From the NCBI RefSeq assembly GCF_004028235.1, contig NZ_CP035037.1:2790001-2854000 (forward strand): 64,000 bases of DNA, in the 5' to 3' direction. The translations under genes were made by a program, and so were the position numbers. This stretch comes from Leucobacter muris. GTDB lineage: Bacteria > Actinomycetota > Actinomycetes > Actinomycetales > Microbacteriaceae. Below the pieces are notes generated by a model. The model had not been told where the DNA came from, ran no database searches, and saw only the letters and a program-made list of their open reading frames with translations. Shown here one piece after another: positions 33,412 to 42,599 of the stretch. Within the stretch, counting starts at the first letter, position 1; every line of letters begins with the position of its first letter.

Positions 33412-33742
33412 GCAGGTCGTGCGCCTCCGGCGCCGCGAACTCCTAGACGACTACTCCGGCACGGTGACCCTCGGCGCCTGGGACACCCCCGACGAGTTGC
33501 CGCTCGAAGGCGCGTACGTTGCATCGTCGTCGACGTCCGCTCGGCGAGATGCGGCCCGGAACGAACTGCTCGAAGAGAAGAGCCTGTATCTGGGCAGCCC
33601 TGACGCGGATGTGCAAGCACAGGATCGGGTCCGCGCTCAGGGCGTGACCTATTCGATCGACGGCATGCCCTCCGCTGATGTGAATCCGTGGACGGGCTGG
33701 CAGCCGATCCGGGAGATCCCATTGACGAGGGTGGTGGGGTGA
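33392..33742 (+). CDS. head closure / connector protein
   Basis: This 116-aa protein overlaps the connector's true end by 20 bp. It is beta-rich (QVVRLRRRELLDDYSGTV, then VTYSIDGMPSADVNPWTGWQP), like head-closure proteins that sit between connector and tail completion proteins. Function is assigned mainly by position and general pattern. Its TGA overlaps the next ATG. Confidence 0.65.
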   Translation: MSFPTGEQVVRLRRRELLDDYSGTVTLGAWDTPDELPLEGAYVASSSTSARRDAARNELLEEKSLYLGSPDADVQAQDRVRAQGVTYSIDGMPSADVNPWTGWQPIREIPLTRVVG

Positions 33743-34011
33743 TGGAGTTCCAGAACGGCTACTTCGAGTCCCTGCTGCGATCGGCGCCAGTCCGCGCGGT
33801 CGTCGACGAGGCTACCGAGAGAGTCGCCGCGAAAGCACGGTCGACCGCTCCTGAGGACGGCGGCGACTACAAGCGCAAGATCGCGACCGGCGGCAAGATG
33901 CAGAAGCGTTACGTCGGCGTTGTGACGGCGAGCGCACGGCATTCCATGAAGGTCGAGGCCCGCACCGGGAATCTGGCGCGCGCGGTGAGGAGCTCAGGCC
34001 GTGGCCGGTGA
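33742..34011 (+). CDS. neck / tail-completion protein (HK97 gp10-like)
   Basis: This 89-aa protein starts at an ATG overlapping the previous stop. It contains the pattern of gp10-like proteins: VVDEATERVAAKARSTAPED followed by a Gly-rich loop and ASARHSMKVEARTGNLARAV. These proteins bridge the head and tail. It overlaps the next gene by 11 bp. Confidence 0.7.
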   Translation: MEFQNGYFESLLRSAPVRAVVDEATERVAAKARSTAPEDGGDYKRKIATGGKMQKRYVGVVTASARHSMKVEARTGNLARAVRSSGRGR

Positions 34012-34450
34012 ACTCCTCGACCCAGACATCGAACGCTTCCTCACGGGAGAGATCCGCACCCGCCTTGCGGCACTTGCTGGCGCCGAGTTCCCCGCAGCGA
34101 AAGGGCACGTGTCGAATCGGCGCTGGACGCCACCCGCTGCCGCACCTGCCACACCGCCACCGGCGTGGCAGGTGATCGTCCGTGACGACGGCATCAACGA
34201 CGTCGACATTTCGCTCGGTGACGCGGGCGTGGGAATCGTGTGCCTCGCAGGCTCTCAGGACAACCCGGGCCCGGCGATCCGGCTCGCGAAGCTCGTGAAA
34301 GCGATCGTCAAGGCCTCGCCGCGTCCTGGACCGTCGTCCCCTGTAGCCGCGGTCCTCGAGTTCCATGGCCCCTACCCGGTGCCGGAGGACTCGCAGTACG
34401 AGCAGCGCTACATGACGTGCTCGCTCGCGGTGGTATCGACACCGCTCTAG
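34001..34450 (+). CDS. tail terminator protein
   Basis: This 149-aa protein starts at GTG 34001. It reads LLDPDIERFLTGEIRTRLAA, then a beta-rich core (WQVIVRDDGINDVDISLGD, VLEFHGPYPVPED, YMTCSLAVVSTPL). That matches the small alpha-beta tail terminator proteins located just before the major tail gene. Placement supports the call. Confidence 0.72.
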   Translation: MAGELLDPDIERFLTGEIRTRLAALAGAEFPAAKGHVSNRRWTPPAAAPATPPPAWQVIVRDDGINDVDISLGDAGVGIVCLAGSQDNPGPAIRLAKLVKAIVKASPRPGPSSPVAAVLEFHGPYPVPEDSQYEQRYMTCSLAVVSTPL

Positions 34451-34472
34451 ACCCACCGATCAACATCCATTT

Positions 34473-34496
34473 GCCCCTGGCGCTGCCGGGGGCTTT
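34473..34496 (+). terminator. hairpin before the major tail gene
   Basis: GCCCC at 34473 pairs with GGGGC at 34489, followed by TTTCTCATTG and the tail protein's GAAGGAGAA ribosome binding site. Same arrangement as the hairpins before the capsid and endolysin genes. Confidence 0.5.
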
Positions 34497-34516
34497 CTCA
34501 TTGAAGGAGAAGAACC

Positions 34517-35098
34517 ATGGCAGCAGATGCCGAAGGCAACGACATCGGTCTCGTCGGGATCCCCATCACGGGGTTTCTCGCATGGGCGCCGATCGGTACC
34601 GCAATCCCGGCGAAGTCGGAGGGTGCGGAGCTCGACCTCGAGCTCGCCGCCGCGTTCGCGAAGGTCGGCCTGATCAAGCAGGACGGCGGCTTCGACTGGA
34701 CCGGTGAGGCGTCCGGCGACGCGATCGAGTTCTGGCAGGAGGGCTACTCGGTCCCCACCGGCCTCGCGAACGTCACCATCGCCGCGACTCTCGCCGAGCA
34801 CAAGGCGAAGAACCAGGAACTCCTCTATGGCGAGGCTCCGGACGCCGACGGTGCCGCCGACATCGAAGAGGCGTCGAACGACAAGCGAGTCGTTCTGTTC
34901 TCGCATGAGGTGTTCAAGAGCGGCTGGATCCGTCGCCGGGCGATGCCGAACGTCGGCGTGCAGCTTGTGAAGCTCGACAAGTCCGAGCGCGGCAGCGTGC
35001 AGGGCCAGGCTGTCACGTTCAAGGTCGACCGATCGGGGGTGGTGGGTAACCGCCACTACCGGCAGTGGATCATCCCGCCGGCGCCGGTCACCCCGTAA
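34517..35098 (+). CDS. major tail protein
   Basis: This 193-aa protein builds the tail tube. The sequence has the expected beta-sandwich pattern: GNDIGLVGIPITGFLAWAP, GGFDWTGEASGDAIEFWQEG, LANVTIAATLAEHKAKN, then VVLFSHEVFKSGWIRRRAMPN and GQAVTFKVDRSG. It has its own strong ribosome binding site after a hairpin and lies just before the tail chaperones, as in other siphoviruses. Confidence 0.88.
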   Translation: MAADAEGNDIGLVGIPITGFLAWAPIGTAIPAKSEGAELDLELAAAFAKVGLIKQDGGFDWTGEASGDAIEFWQEGYSVPTGLANVTIAATLAEHKAKNQELLYGEAPDADGAADIEEASNDKRVVLFSHEVFKSGWIRRRAMPNVGVQLVKLDKSERGSVQGQAVTFKVDRSGVVGNRHYRQWIIPPAPVTP

Positions 35099-35104
35099 CA
35101 GGCC

Positions 35105-35137
35105 CCGGGGCAGCGCTCGGTGGGTGCGCTGCCCCGG
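35105..35137 (+). terminator. strong hairpin after the major tail gene
   Basis: CCGGGGCAGCGC (35105-35116) pairs perfectly with GCGCTGCCCCGG (35126-35137). No clear T-run follows, so it may attenuate rather than fully stop transcription into the chaperone genes. Confidence 0.6.
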
Positions 35138-35182
35138 CTACTCCCCTACCCACCATCCACCCACCACACGAAGGAACCCATC

Positions 35183-35602
35183 ATGACCGAGAACTCCACC
35201 CCCGAGGCCATCGACGAGACTCCCGAGGCACTCGAGGAAGAACTGCTCAACGTCGACGAGTACGAGATCCCCGTCGTCGAGGACGACAGCGACGATCGCT
35301 TCCCCTGCTTCATCGCCGGGTCGACGCTGATCGTGCGCCTCGACGATCCCGGCGAGCTCCGGCTCCCCCTCAAGCTCTCGTACAACCAGATCCAGGACCT
35401 GAAGTCGCGAACGCAGTCCGATGCCGATGAGCTTGACCAGCTCCTCGTGCTGCTCGAGATCATCGGCGACGAGGAGATGGTCGAGACGTTGAAGGGCATC
35501 GACATGGCCGACGCGATTGCGGTCTCGCTGCTGTTCTTCCGCGCGTGGAAGCAGCGGACGCAGGTGTCGCTGGGAAAATTGCGGCGCTCGCCGCGACGGT
35601 AA
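35183..35602 (+). CDS. tail assembly chaperone, short (G) form
   Basis: This 139-aa protein is made when ribosomes stay in frame. It has an acidic N-terminus (ETPEALEEELLNVDEYEIPVVEDD) and a helical core (LSYNQIQDLKSRTQSDADEL ... LLEIIGDEEMVETLKG). This is the usual composition of gpG-type chaperones that coat the tape measure before tail assembly. ATG 35183 follows GAAGGAA. Confidence 0.88.
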   Translation: MTENSTPEAIDETPEALEEELLNVDEYEIPVVEDDSDDRFPCFIAGSTLIVRLDDPGELRLPLKLSYNQIQDLKSRTQSDADELDQLLVLLEIIGDEEMVETLKGIDMADAIAVSLLFFRAWKQRTQVSLGKLRRSPRR

Positions 35603-35967
35603 AGACCTATCGCGCCGAGCTTGCCTTCGACTTCCGGCACGAGTTCGGGGTGCCCCTCTCTGATATCGGTGAGGGCATCCCGTGGCCGGAAGCGATCGAC
35701 CTGATCGATGAGCTCGGAAACCACCCGGGCTCGCACTACTGGTCGGCCCTGAACGGCATGGCATCGCCGACGACGTACGGCGAGATCGCATCGATCCTCC
35801 ACGCGACGCGAATGATCAACCTCTACCGACCGGACGGGGCGGAGCCGGTGCAGTTGCCGGGCCCGTTCCCTGAGCGTGCCTCGCCTGAGGCTGACGTCAC
35901 CCCGGAGGAGCGCGACGAACTCGTGGAGTACGCACGCGCCACTGCACCGTTCTCGCTCGACGACTGA
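35183..35967 (+). CDS. tail assembly chaperone, frameshifted long (GT) form
   Basis: A -1 slip on GGGAAAA (35572-35578), read as G-GGA-AAA in the zero frame, joins codons 1-132 to the next open frame. The product is about 261 residues. The downstream part reads IAALAATVKTYRAELAFDFR, HEFGVPLSDIGEG and SALNGMASPTTYGEIA, a typical gpT-like extension. The downstream frame has no good start of its own, which supports frameshifting. Confidence 0.85.
35572..35578 (+). promoter_or_regulatory. programmed -1 ribosomal frameshift site GGGAAAA
   Basis: The heptamer fits X-XXY-YYZ in the zero frame (ctG GGA AAA) and lies 22 bp before the zero-frame stop. It is the same type of site used by lambda G/GT. 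Confidence 0.85.
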
Positions 35968-35980
35968 GAGGAGGCCGACT

Positions 35981-38536
35981 GTGGCGACTCAGGTAGGTGT
36001 CGGCGAGGTTGCGATCGTCCCGACGATCAAGGGGTTCCGCCGCGCGGTGGGCGCCGAGGTGGATGCCACCACGAAGGAAGCCAAGGGCGCCTTCGAGAAG
36101 GGATTCGCCTCGGCCGGCACCAAGGCGGGCACTGACTCGGGCAAGGGCTTCCACTCTGCATTCGGTGGGGAGACGAAGAAGACCGTCGAGCAGCTCACGA
36201 AGAGCATGCGCGCCGATGTCGCGAAGGCCGCACGCGAAGTGTCGCAGGCACGGCTCAAGGAGCAGGACGCCGCGGGCAAGGTCCGTGTTGCGGAGGCTCA
36301 GCTTGCGGAGACCGGCAAGAAGTACGCCGCGGATTCCTCTCAGGTGGTCCGCGCGGAGGAGCGGCTGCAGGCTGCGCAGCGCACCCTCGCCGCCAGGCAA
36401 GACGATACGAAGTCGGCAACCGACAAGCTCAGCACGGCACAGACTCGGCTCGCGGATGCGACCGATAAGGCCGAACGGGAGTTGAAGCAGGTCGAGGACG
36501 CCGCAGACGGTGCTCAGGACGGCTTCGGAGACCTCTCCCGCTCCGCGGATCGAGCCGGCACCGAACTCGGCTCTGTGGGCGATTCTGGCGGCAAGAAGTT
36601 CTCGGGCGGTATCGCGGCCGGAATCGGTAAGGCCGCTCCCGTCATCCTCGCAGCCGTCGCGGCGCTCGGCATCGGGTCGATGGTGAGCAACGCGATCGAC
36701 ACCGCAGTGTCGTCGGTCATCACCTATGTGAAGGATTCGGTCAGCGCCGCGTCGAGCCTCGAGCAGTCGATGGGCGCAGTCGACGCGATCTTCAAGGAGA
36801 ACGCGGAGACCATCAAGACGTGGTCTGCAGAGTCTGCCCAATCTGTCGGCCTCTCGCAGGTCAAGTATCAGGAGTTCGCGACCGTCGTTGGCGCGCAGCT
36901 CAAGAACATGGGTCTCCCCATGGGCGACGTGATATCGCAGACCGGCAACCTCATCTCCCTCGGCGCCGATCTCTCCGCCCAATTCGGCGGACCGACTTCG
37001 GATGCTGTGGATGCTCTGTCGTCCGCGCTTCGTGGAGAGCGAGATCCAATCGAGCGCTATGGCGTTGCGATCAAGCAGGCCGACATCAACGCTCGCCTCG
37101 CCGCGAAAGGCCTGAACGAACTCGAAGGCGACGCTCTCAAGGCTGCAGAGGCCAACGAGACGCTCGCGATGATCTATGAGCAGACCGCGGATGCCTCGGG
37201 CACTTTCGCCCGCGAATCAGACACGCTCGCCGGCCAGCAGCAGCGTCTCACCGCTGAGTGGGAGAACGCGCAGGCGAAGCTCGGCACATCGCTCATGCCG
37301 ACGCTGACGGAACTCGCGAAGATCGCGAACGACGAGCTCGTGCCCGTCCTGAACGATGTCATCGATCAGGTAGGCCCCGAGCTCGGAGCCGCAGTCAAGG
37401 AGGCGGCGCCTTCCCTGATCGAGCTTGCGAACGCGGTCGCCGAGAACCTCCCGAAGTGGATCGAGCTCGGAACCGATGCGCTACCGGTCATCGTCGATGC
37501 CCTCGAAACAATCACTCCGATCCTCGTGGATGTCGCGAACGCGTGGGGCGTCTGGGGTGAGCAGATCAGTGCTCTGCTGGGCTGGCTGTCGGGCGACTCG
37601 AGCCTGTCTGAGACTGCTGAGAAGCTCGGCGGGATCGCGGGCTCATCGGAATCGGTGCTCGATGCGATCTCCGATCTGATCATCTGGTTCAACGATTTCT
37701 CGGTCGTCGTGGCGGAGACCGTCGGCCCCGTGATCGCGTGGCTGTCGGAGAAGTGGACCGAAGTGAAGTCCGGACTCGAATCAGTCCGGCAGTTCTTCGC
37801 TGATATCTGGCAACAGATCGGCCTCGCCCTCGGCGGCGCTCTCAAGTTCATCGTCGGCCTGATCACCGGCAACATGGATCTAGCCAAGCAGGGGCTCGAC
37901 CAATTCCTCGGCGCAGCCCGGAGCATCTGGCAGAACGTCTCTGGCGCCTTCCGGTCCGGGGTCGAGTCGGCGGTGAGCTTCGTGACCGGTCTCCCCGGCC
38001 GGATCGTCTCCGCTCTGAGCGGTGCTGGATCGTGGCTCGTCTCGGTGGGTCGGGATATGGTGCAAGGCTTGATCAACGGCGTGAACGACATGGTCTCAAA
38101 CGCCGTGCGCGCTGTCACCAATCTCGGCAGCTCCATGGTGAGCAAGGTGAAGTCGTTCCTCGGTATCGCCTCCCCGTCGAAGGTGTTCAAGCAGCTCGGC
38201 GTGTGGACTGGCGAAGGCCTCGCAATCGGGCTCGACAGCCAGCGATCGAAGGTTGAAGCGTCGAGCGAGGGGCTCGCGTCCACGCTTGCTGACGCCTTCT
38301 CCGGCGGAAGCGGGAGCTCACTGCAGACGAGAGTGTCGGCCGTGATGGATCTTGCGCTCGGCGGCACCCGCCTCGCGGCAGCGGGAGGGGTCCCGGCGGC
38401 CGGGGGTGCCGGTGGTGCGTCCACGGTAGTGCAGATCACCGGCCCCGTGTACGGCAACCCCGAGCACGTGGCCGAGGAGATCGATAAGAAGCGTCGCCGG
38501 GCGGACGCTGTCTATGGGGTGGGAGGTATCCGATGA
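35981..38536 (+). CDS. tape measure protein
   Basis: This 851-aa protein sets tail length and is later injected with the DNA. It has the standard layout. An N-terminal segment (VAIVPTIKGFRRAVGAEVD) leads to a long coiled-coil part, and a Gly/Ala-rich hydrophobic segment follows around 210-255 (GIAAGIGKAAPVILAAVAAL). The central domain has SVSAASSLEQSMGAVDAIFK and MGLPMGDVISQTGNLISLG. C-terminal amphipathic repeats end with VNDMVSNAVRAVTNLGSSM and SFLGIASPSKVFKQLG. GTG 35981 follows GAGAGGAGG. It is the longest phage gene here. Confidence 0.95.
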   Translation: MATQVGVGEVAIVPTIKGFRRAVGAEVDATTKEAKGAFEKGFASAGTKAGTDSGKGFHSAFGGETKKTVEQLTKSMRADVAKAAREVSQARLKEQDAAGKVRVAEAQLAETGKKYAADSSQVVRAEERLQAAQRTLAARQDDTKSATDKLSTAQTRLADATDKAERELKQVEDAADGAQDGFGDLSRSADRAGTELGSVGDSGGKKFSGGIAAGIGKAAPVILAAVAALGIGSMVSNAIDTAVSSVITYVKDSVSAASSLEQSMGAVDAIFKENAETIKTWSAESAQSVGLSQVKYQEFATVVGAQLKNMGLPMGDVISQTGNLISLGADLSAQFGGPTSDAVDALSSALRGERDPIERYGVAIKQADINARLAAKGLNELEGDALKAAEANETLAMIYEQTADASGTFARESDTLAGQQQRLTAEWENAQAKLGTSLMPTLTELAKIANDELVPVLNDVIDQVGPELGAAVKEAAPSLIELANAVAENLPKWIELGTDALPVIVDALETITPILVDVANAWGVWGEQISALLGWLSGDSSLSETAEKLGGIAGSSESVLDAISDLIIWFNDFSVVVAETVGPVIAWLSEKWTEVKSGLESVRQFFADIWQQIGLALGGALKFIVGLITGNMDLAKQGLDQFLGAARSIWQNVSGAFRSGVESAVSFVTGLPGRIVSALSGAGSWLVSVGRDMVQGLINGVNDMVSNAVRAVTNLGSSMVSKVKSFLGIASPSKVFKQLGVWTGEGLAIGLDSQRSKVEASSEGLASTLADAFSGGSGSSLQTRVSAVMDLALGGTRLAAAGGVPAAGGAGGASTVVQITGPVYGNPEHVAEEIDKKRRRADAVYGVGGIR

Positions 38537-39477
38537 TCCGTCACGAGCTGAGAATGCCACACCCCACCCAGGCGGCACGGTTCGTCGTGTGGGATCTCAC
38601 AGAGGCCCGATATCGGATCGAGACCGCGGCTGGTGCCGTCGTCTCCTCCGGTGTCGGGCCTCGCGTTGCCACCGGCATCGAAGGCATGGGCGGGCCAGGG
38701 ATCGACGTTTTCGCGCGTGAGACGCCTCGCGGGGCTGGGCGGGTGCGTACCGGCACCCGTCCCACCGCCCGTTCGGCGTTCCTTCCCGTCGCGTTCAGCC
38801 AAGCGGGCCAGGACTGGGTTGCCGTGCAGCGCCTGTTCTGGTCCTGCCTTTCCCCGGACCGGGAGTCGGCGTGGCGGGTGTACGCGCCCGATGGTTCGTG
38901 GCGTGAGCTGCTCGTCTTCCTAGACGAGAACGCTACGGTCTACGCTCACGATCCGACGCAGATCCGACAGGTTGTCGGCGTAGCGCTCACCGCCGACAAC
39001 CCATTCTGGTTGGGCCCGGAGCAACTCGCGGTGATGGCCGTGCAGCCGTCCGTCGAACCGTTCTTCGGCACGTCGAATGCCGCACCCCCGTTCTACATCG
39101 TGCCGGGTGCTCAGGACGGTTCTACCGGGCTGACGGTGGCCGGTGATGTGGAGGCGTGGCCGACGCTCACGATCCTGGGTCCCGCGAGCGCTTTCAGCAC
39201 GCAGCCGCTGTTCGTGGAGTCGGCTGTGTCGGCCGAGATCCCGGTGTCGGGGTCGGAGCAGCTCGTGATCGACTTCGATCCGACCGCGCAGGCGGCGATG
39301 CTGCGCGCGAAGGGTGCGACGAGCGGCGGCACCAACGTGACCGCGCAGCTGACCGGGCGCGCGTTCTTCCCGATCGCGCCGACGTTCGAGCCTGACGTGC
39401 AGGTGGTGCTGCTCACACTGGCAGGCGCGGGCGAGGCGCGACTGACGTACCGGCCGAAGTACTGGAGGGCGATCTGA
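38533..39477 (+). CDS. distal tail / minor tail protein
   Basis: This 314-aa protein overlaps the tape measure stop by 4 bp. Its beta-rich N-terminus (TQAARFVVWDLTEARYRIET), the REL-LVFLDENATVYAHDPTQ centre, and GDVEAWPTLTILGPAS with VIDFDPTAQAA resemble distal tail (Dit-like) proteins of actinophages. They form the baseplate hub under the tape measure. Position agrees. Confidence 0.78.
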   Translation: MIRHELRMPHPTQAARFVVWDLTEARYRIETAAGAVVSSGVGPRVATGIEGMGGPGIDVFARETPRGAGRVRTGTRPTARSAFLPVAFSQAGQDWVAVQRLFWSCLSPDRESAWRVYAPDGSWRELLVFLDENATVYAHDPTQIRQVVGVALTADNPFWLGPEQLAVMAVQPSVEPFFGTSNAAPPFYIVPGAQDGSTGLTVAGDVEAWPTLTILGPASAFSTQPLFVESAVSAEIPVSGSEQLVIDFDPTAQAAMLRAKGATSGGTNVTAQLTGRAFFPIAPTFEPDVQVVLLTLAGAGEARLTYRPKYWRAI

Positions 39478-40970
39478 TGGCACTGCTCAACGACAGCTTG
39501 GAGATCCGGCTGTGCTCTCCCGACTATCAGGAGGACTGGGGTGTGCTCGGTGACCCGATGCATGTGGTGCTCACGAAGATCCGCTCGTCGGCTGACGTGC
39601 TGGAGATCGGGGTGGATGCGGACTCGCCGCAGCGCGAGCTGCTGATGCGGGAGATGTGCGGCGTCGTCGTGCGGTTCCGTGGCCGGTGCGAGTTCATCGG
39701 GCACGTGTACCGGCGTGCCGGAGGGGTCCGGCCCGACGCCCCGATCACGGTGTACGCGCGCAGCGAGGACGAGGTATTCGATCAGACGCTCGCGTGGGTG
39801 ATGCCGACGCCGGCGGTCTTCTCGGGATCCTGGGCCGGCCTGTACTCCTCGTCGAAGATCGAGGCGGAGGCCGAGAAGGACACGGCCCAGTCGTTCCCGG
39901 ATCCGTTCATGGACCCCGGTCACTACATGTGGGTGTGGCCCTACACGGACTCGACGACTTGGACGTTCCGCCGCAAGCCGGCGGTCGTGGGTGAGCTGAT
40001 CGCCCCGATGCTCGTGTCGAATCTGAAGCGGGTCGGCTACCGGCGCGGCACGTTGTGGAGCGTGCATCCCTCGACCCCGGCAGGGGATGGCCTGATCGAA
40101 GGTGCGGGCATCTACCTGCCGAGCGCCTTCGGAGCGCCGTATCAGGTCGTCGACGCCGCACGGTGGGGCTCCCCAACAGAGGCCGTACCGTGGGCGTTCG
40201 GGTTCGATGGGTTCTCGCCACGTTTCCAGACGCTGCGCGAGGTGATGGCGGCTTTTCAGACGTGGGCGGACCAGCACAACAATAGTTTCAACGTGGTCGC
40301 ATCCGGGGAGATCGGGGGCGGCGCCTACAACGTGCGCGTCGGCTACGAAGCTTGCCCCGACCCGTACCCGGTGCCGCTGTCCGTCGCAGCTGGAACCGTC
40401 ATCGACGGCGCCTGGTCGATGGCCGAGCACACTGCGTCGCGAGTCATCCTCGGTGGTCCTGGCGAGCAGGAAGCGCGGCTCTTCCAAGAGCGCCAGCAGC
40501 TCGACAGAGAGCAGCACGGCCGCGTCATCGAGGTCTTCAAGGACGCCACCGGAGCCAAGCTTCTGGCCCTCAACCAGGAAGGCTACGAGGATTTCCCTCG
40601 GTTCTACTTCGTGGACCCTGCCGTCCCGCAGGGGTACAAGAACCGCGCCAGGGCGTACTTCGATCAGCAGGGTGCCCGGTATCTCGCTGAGGCGGCGCCG
40701 GAGACCGAGGTGTCGGTCGAGCTGCAGGAGACGAGCGAGATCTACTACGGCGGCGAGTCCGGCTATGTCCTGGGTCAGATCGTCTCGATCGACTTGGGGT
40801 GGATGGTGCTGCGCAAGCGCGTCGAGAAGGTCACCATTGCTCTCTCCCGCGATTCGGGTCTCACGGTCACCCCGCAGGTCGGGTCCGAGGTGGCGTCCTC
40901 GGATGAAGTGCAGGCGCGCGCACTGCGGGCGGTCGCCGATCGCCAGCGCAGAGACAACTCAAGCAGATAG
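39477..40970 (+). CDS. minor tail protein (gp37/tail-hub like)
   Basis: This 497-aa protein starts at an ATG overlapping the preceding TGA. It begins ALLNDSLEIRLCSPDYQEDW and has GRCEFIGHVYRRAGGVRPDA and a long central domain with REVMAAFQTWADQHNNSFNV. These match ReqiPepy6 gp37-like tail proteins that follow the distal tail gene. It probably forms part of the tail tip. The C-terminal end reads VLGQIVSIDLGWMVLRKRVE. Confidence 0.8.
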   Translation: MALLNDSLEIRLCSPDYQEDWGVLGDPMHVVLTKIRSSADVLEIGVDADSPQRELLMREMCGVVVRFRGRCEFIGHVYRRAGGVRPDAPITVYARSEDEVFDQTLAWVMPTPAVFSGSWAGLYSSSKIEAEAEKDTAQSFPDPFMDPGHYMWVWPYTDSTTWTFRRKPAVVGELIAPMLVSNLKRVGYRRGTLWSVHPSTPAGDGLIEGAGIYLPSAFGAPYQVVDAARWGSPTEAVPWAFGFDGFSPRFQTLREVMAAFQTWADQHNNSFNVVASGEIGGGAYNVRVGYEACPDPYPVPLSVAAGTVIDGAWSMAEHTASRVILGGPGEQEARLFQERQQLDREQHGRVIEVFKDATGAKLLALNQEGYEDFPRFYFVDPAVPQGYKNRARAYFDQQGARYLAEAAPETEVSVELQETSEIYYGGESGYVLGQIVSIDLGWMVLRKRVEKVTIALSRDSGLTVTPQVGSEVASSDEVQARALRAVADRQRRDNSSR

Positions 40971-40979
40971 GAGAGCCAG

Positions 40980-41771
40980 ATGGCTATGACAATCGCGGGC
41001 TTCCAAGGCACCGTCTCGGAGACGCAGTGGGCGCAGATCATGACCGCCGTGGCCCAGAAGTACGTGCTCACCTCCGGGGATCCGGTGCGCTCGTCCGGGC
41101 GGACCCTGCTCATCGACCCCCGAGCATCGGTCGGGGCCGGGGTACTGGTCGCGACCGACACCATCACCTCGGTCGCGGTCCCGGCACCTACGACGGGGCA
41201 GTGGCATCTGCTGGTGCTGCGCCGCACCTGGGGCGCAGCACGGTCGGCGCAGTACCTGCTGATCCCGGGCGCGACCGGCCCGAACTCAGCGCAGACCGCC
41301 CCGCCCTCGACATTGCCCGCCGGCCGGAATCGCTCGGTCGGTGTCGTCGATGACGAGCCGGTGGCCTGGGTGTACGCCCGATCCGGGACGACCGAGCTGC
41401 AACTCTGGCAGATGAGCGCGAAGCCCGCTGGCGTGATCCCCGGCCCCTGGGCCTTCTGGGACGCAGCCGAACAGGGGCCGCTCTCTCGCGCTGGCATCAT
41501 GACGAATCCGGCGGCAGCGTGGAATGCGACCTTCGGTGAGATCAGGCTGCGCGTCGTGAACTACGACGTGCCGGTTGAGATCGACCCCACCCGCGAAAAA
41601 CTGCAGGTCACACCCCTCAACACGGGCAATGGATATGGGTTCTTCAGCGTGGCCTCGATCGCAGCTTCGTCAGGCGGAACGACTCGGGTCAACGGCCGCT
41701 ACATGCAGATCGGGTCAGCCGTTGAACGGGCGGTCACGATCCTGTGGCGCGTAGTGCCCCTCAACCGGTAG
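40980..41771 (+). CDS. minor tail / tail-tip protein
   Basis: This 263-aa beta-rich protein follows the hub protein by 9 bp. It starts MTIAGFQGTVSETQWAQIM, then VLTSGDPVRSSGRTLLIDP and a repetitive strand region, with a C-terminal FSVASIAASSGGTTRVNG part. Many actinophages have such a protein here, often linked to host recognition. That role is inferred from position only. Confidence 0.7.
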   Translation: MAMTIAGFQGTVSETQWAQIMTAVAQKYVLTSGDPVRSSGRTLLIDPRASVGAGVLVATDTITSVAVPAPTTGQWHLLVLRRTWGAARSAQYLLIPGATGPNSAQTAPPSTLPAGRNRSVGVVDDEPVAWVYARSGTTELQLWQMSAKPAGVIPGPWAFWDAAEQGPLSRAGIMTNPAAAWNATFGEIRLRVVNYDVPVEIDPTREKLQVTPLNTGNGYGFFSVASIAASSGGTTRVNGRYMQIGSAVERAVTILWRVVPLNR

Positions 41772-41805
41772 GTGAACTTCACGCGGCACTACCCGATCCC
41801 ATCGA

Positions 41806-41832
41806 GAGCCCCGCTGAGTAGCGGGGCTCTTC
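41806..41832 (+). terminator. hairpin before the endolysin gene
   Basis: GAGCCCCGCT (41806-41815) pairs with AGCGGGGCTC (41820-41829), followed by TTCGCATT and GGAAGGAA. It ends the tail operon and precedes the lysis genes. Confidence 0.7.
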
Positions 41833-41852
41833 GCATTCGAGGAAGGAACCGT

Positions 41853-42599
41853 ATGGCAACCGCAACAGATCTGGCGGCCTACGTGCAGCGCGTCCGCTAC
41901 CAGTGGATCGACGTCGACCGGGTGTTCGGCGCGCAGTGCTGGGACCAGTGGTCGCACTACGCGACGAACTTCCTCGGCGTTCCGTCGTGGCCGACATACA
42001 CGAACGCCGGCGGCACCGGCCCGCACGCGGGCTGGGCCTGCAACGTCTGGCACCACTTCGACCGCTCCGGCCTCGGGCAGTGGTTCGAGAAGATCCCCGC
42101 CGGCCAACCCTTCCGCCCGGGCGACGTCGTGATCTGGGAGCTCGGGTCGGTCTGGTACCCGCTCTCGCACATCGCGACCCTGCTCGAGGTGCTCGCGAAC
42201 GGGATGCTGCGCTGCCTCACCCAGAACCCGGGCGCGGTGCAGATCGCAGACCTCATCCCGCGGGGTGTGCTCGGCGCGCTCCGCCCGAAGGCGCTCACCG
42301 TGGGCGCCTTCCACACCTCCAAGACGCCGGCGCTCGCCGCGTCTCAGAAGGCCGCGGCGCTCGCGCGTGCGCGACGACGAAAGGACGACCCCATGCATCT
42401 CATTGTTCTGACCACTGGCGCCCGGCAGGACGGCTCTCCCGCATACGCGATCTACCGCCCCGGCGTGAAGGGCTCCTGGGAGGAGTACGACAAGAACGGC
42501 GCCCGCAAGCAGTACGCGAACGCACTCGCGAGCCAGTTCGGACAGCCGATGGAAGTCACCGTGGAGCGCTGGCTCGAGCTCAAGGAGAAGTACGCGTGA
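41853..42599 (+). CDS. endolysin with CHAP domain
   Basis: This 248-aa protein should cleave host peptidoglycan at lysis. Residues about 10-125 form a CHAP amidase/endopeptidase domain: GAQCWDQWSHYA contains the candidate catalytic Cys, and PGDVVIWELGS and SHIATLLEVL hold the family's Asp and His. A Lys/Arg/Ala-rich linker and a C-terminal domain (HLIVLTTGARQDGSPAYAIY ... WEEYDKNGARKQYANALA) follow, probably for wall binding. ATG 41853 is used because of the GGAAGGAA site. No signal peptide, so a holin is expected. Confidence 0.88.
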   Translation: MATATDLAAYVQRVRYQWIDVDRVFGAQCWDQWSHYATNFLGVPSWPTYTNAGGTGPHAGWACNVWHHFDRSGLGQWFEKIPAGQPFRPGDVVIWELGSVWYPLSHIATLLEVLANGMLRCLTQNPGAVQIADLIPRGVLGALRPKALTVGAFHTSKTPALAASQKAAALARARRRKDDPMHLIVLTTGARQDGSPAYAIYRPGVKGSWEEYDKNGARKQYANALASQFGQPMEVTVERWLELKEKYA

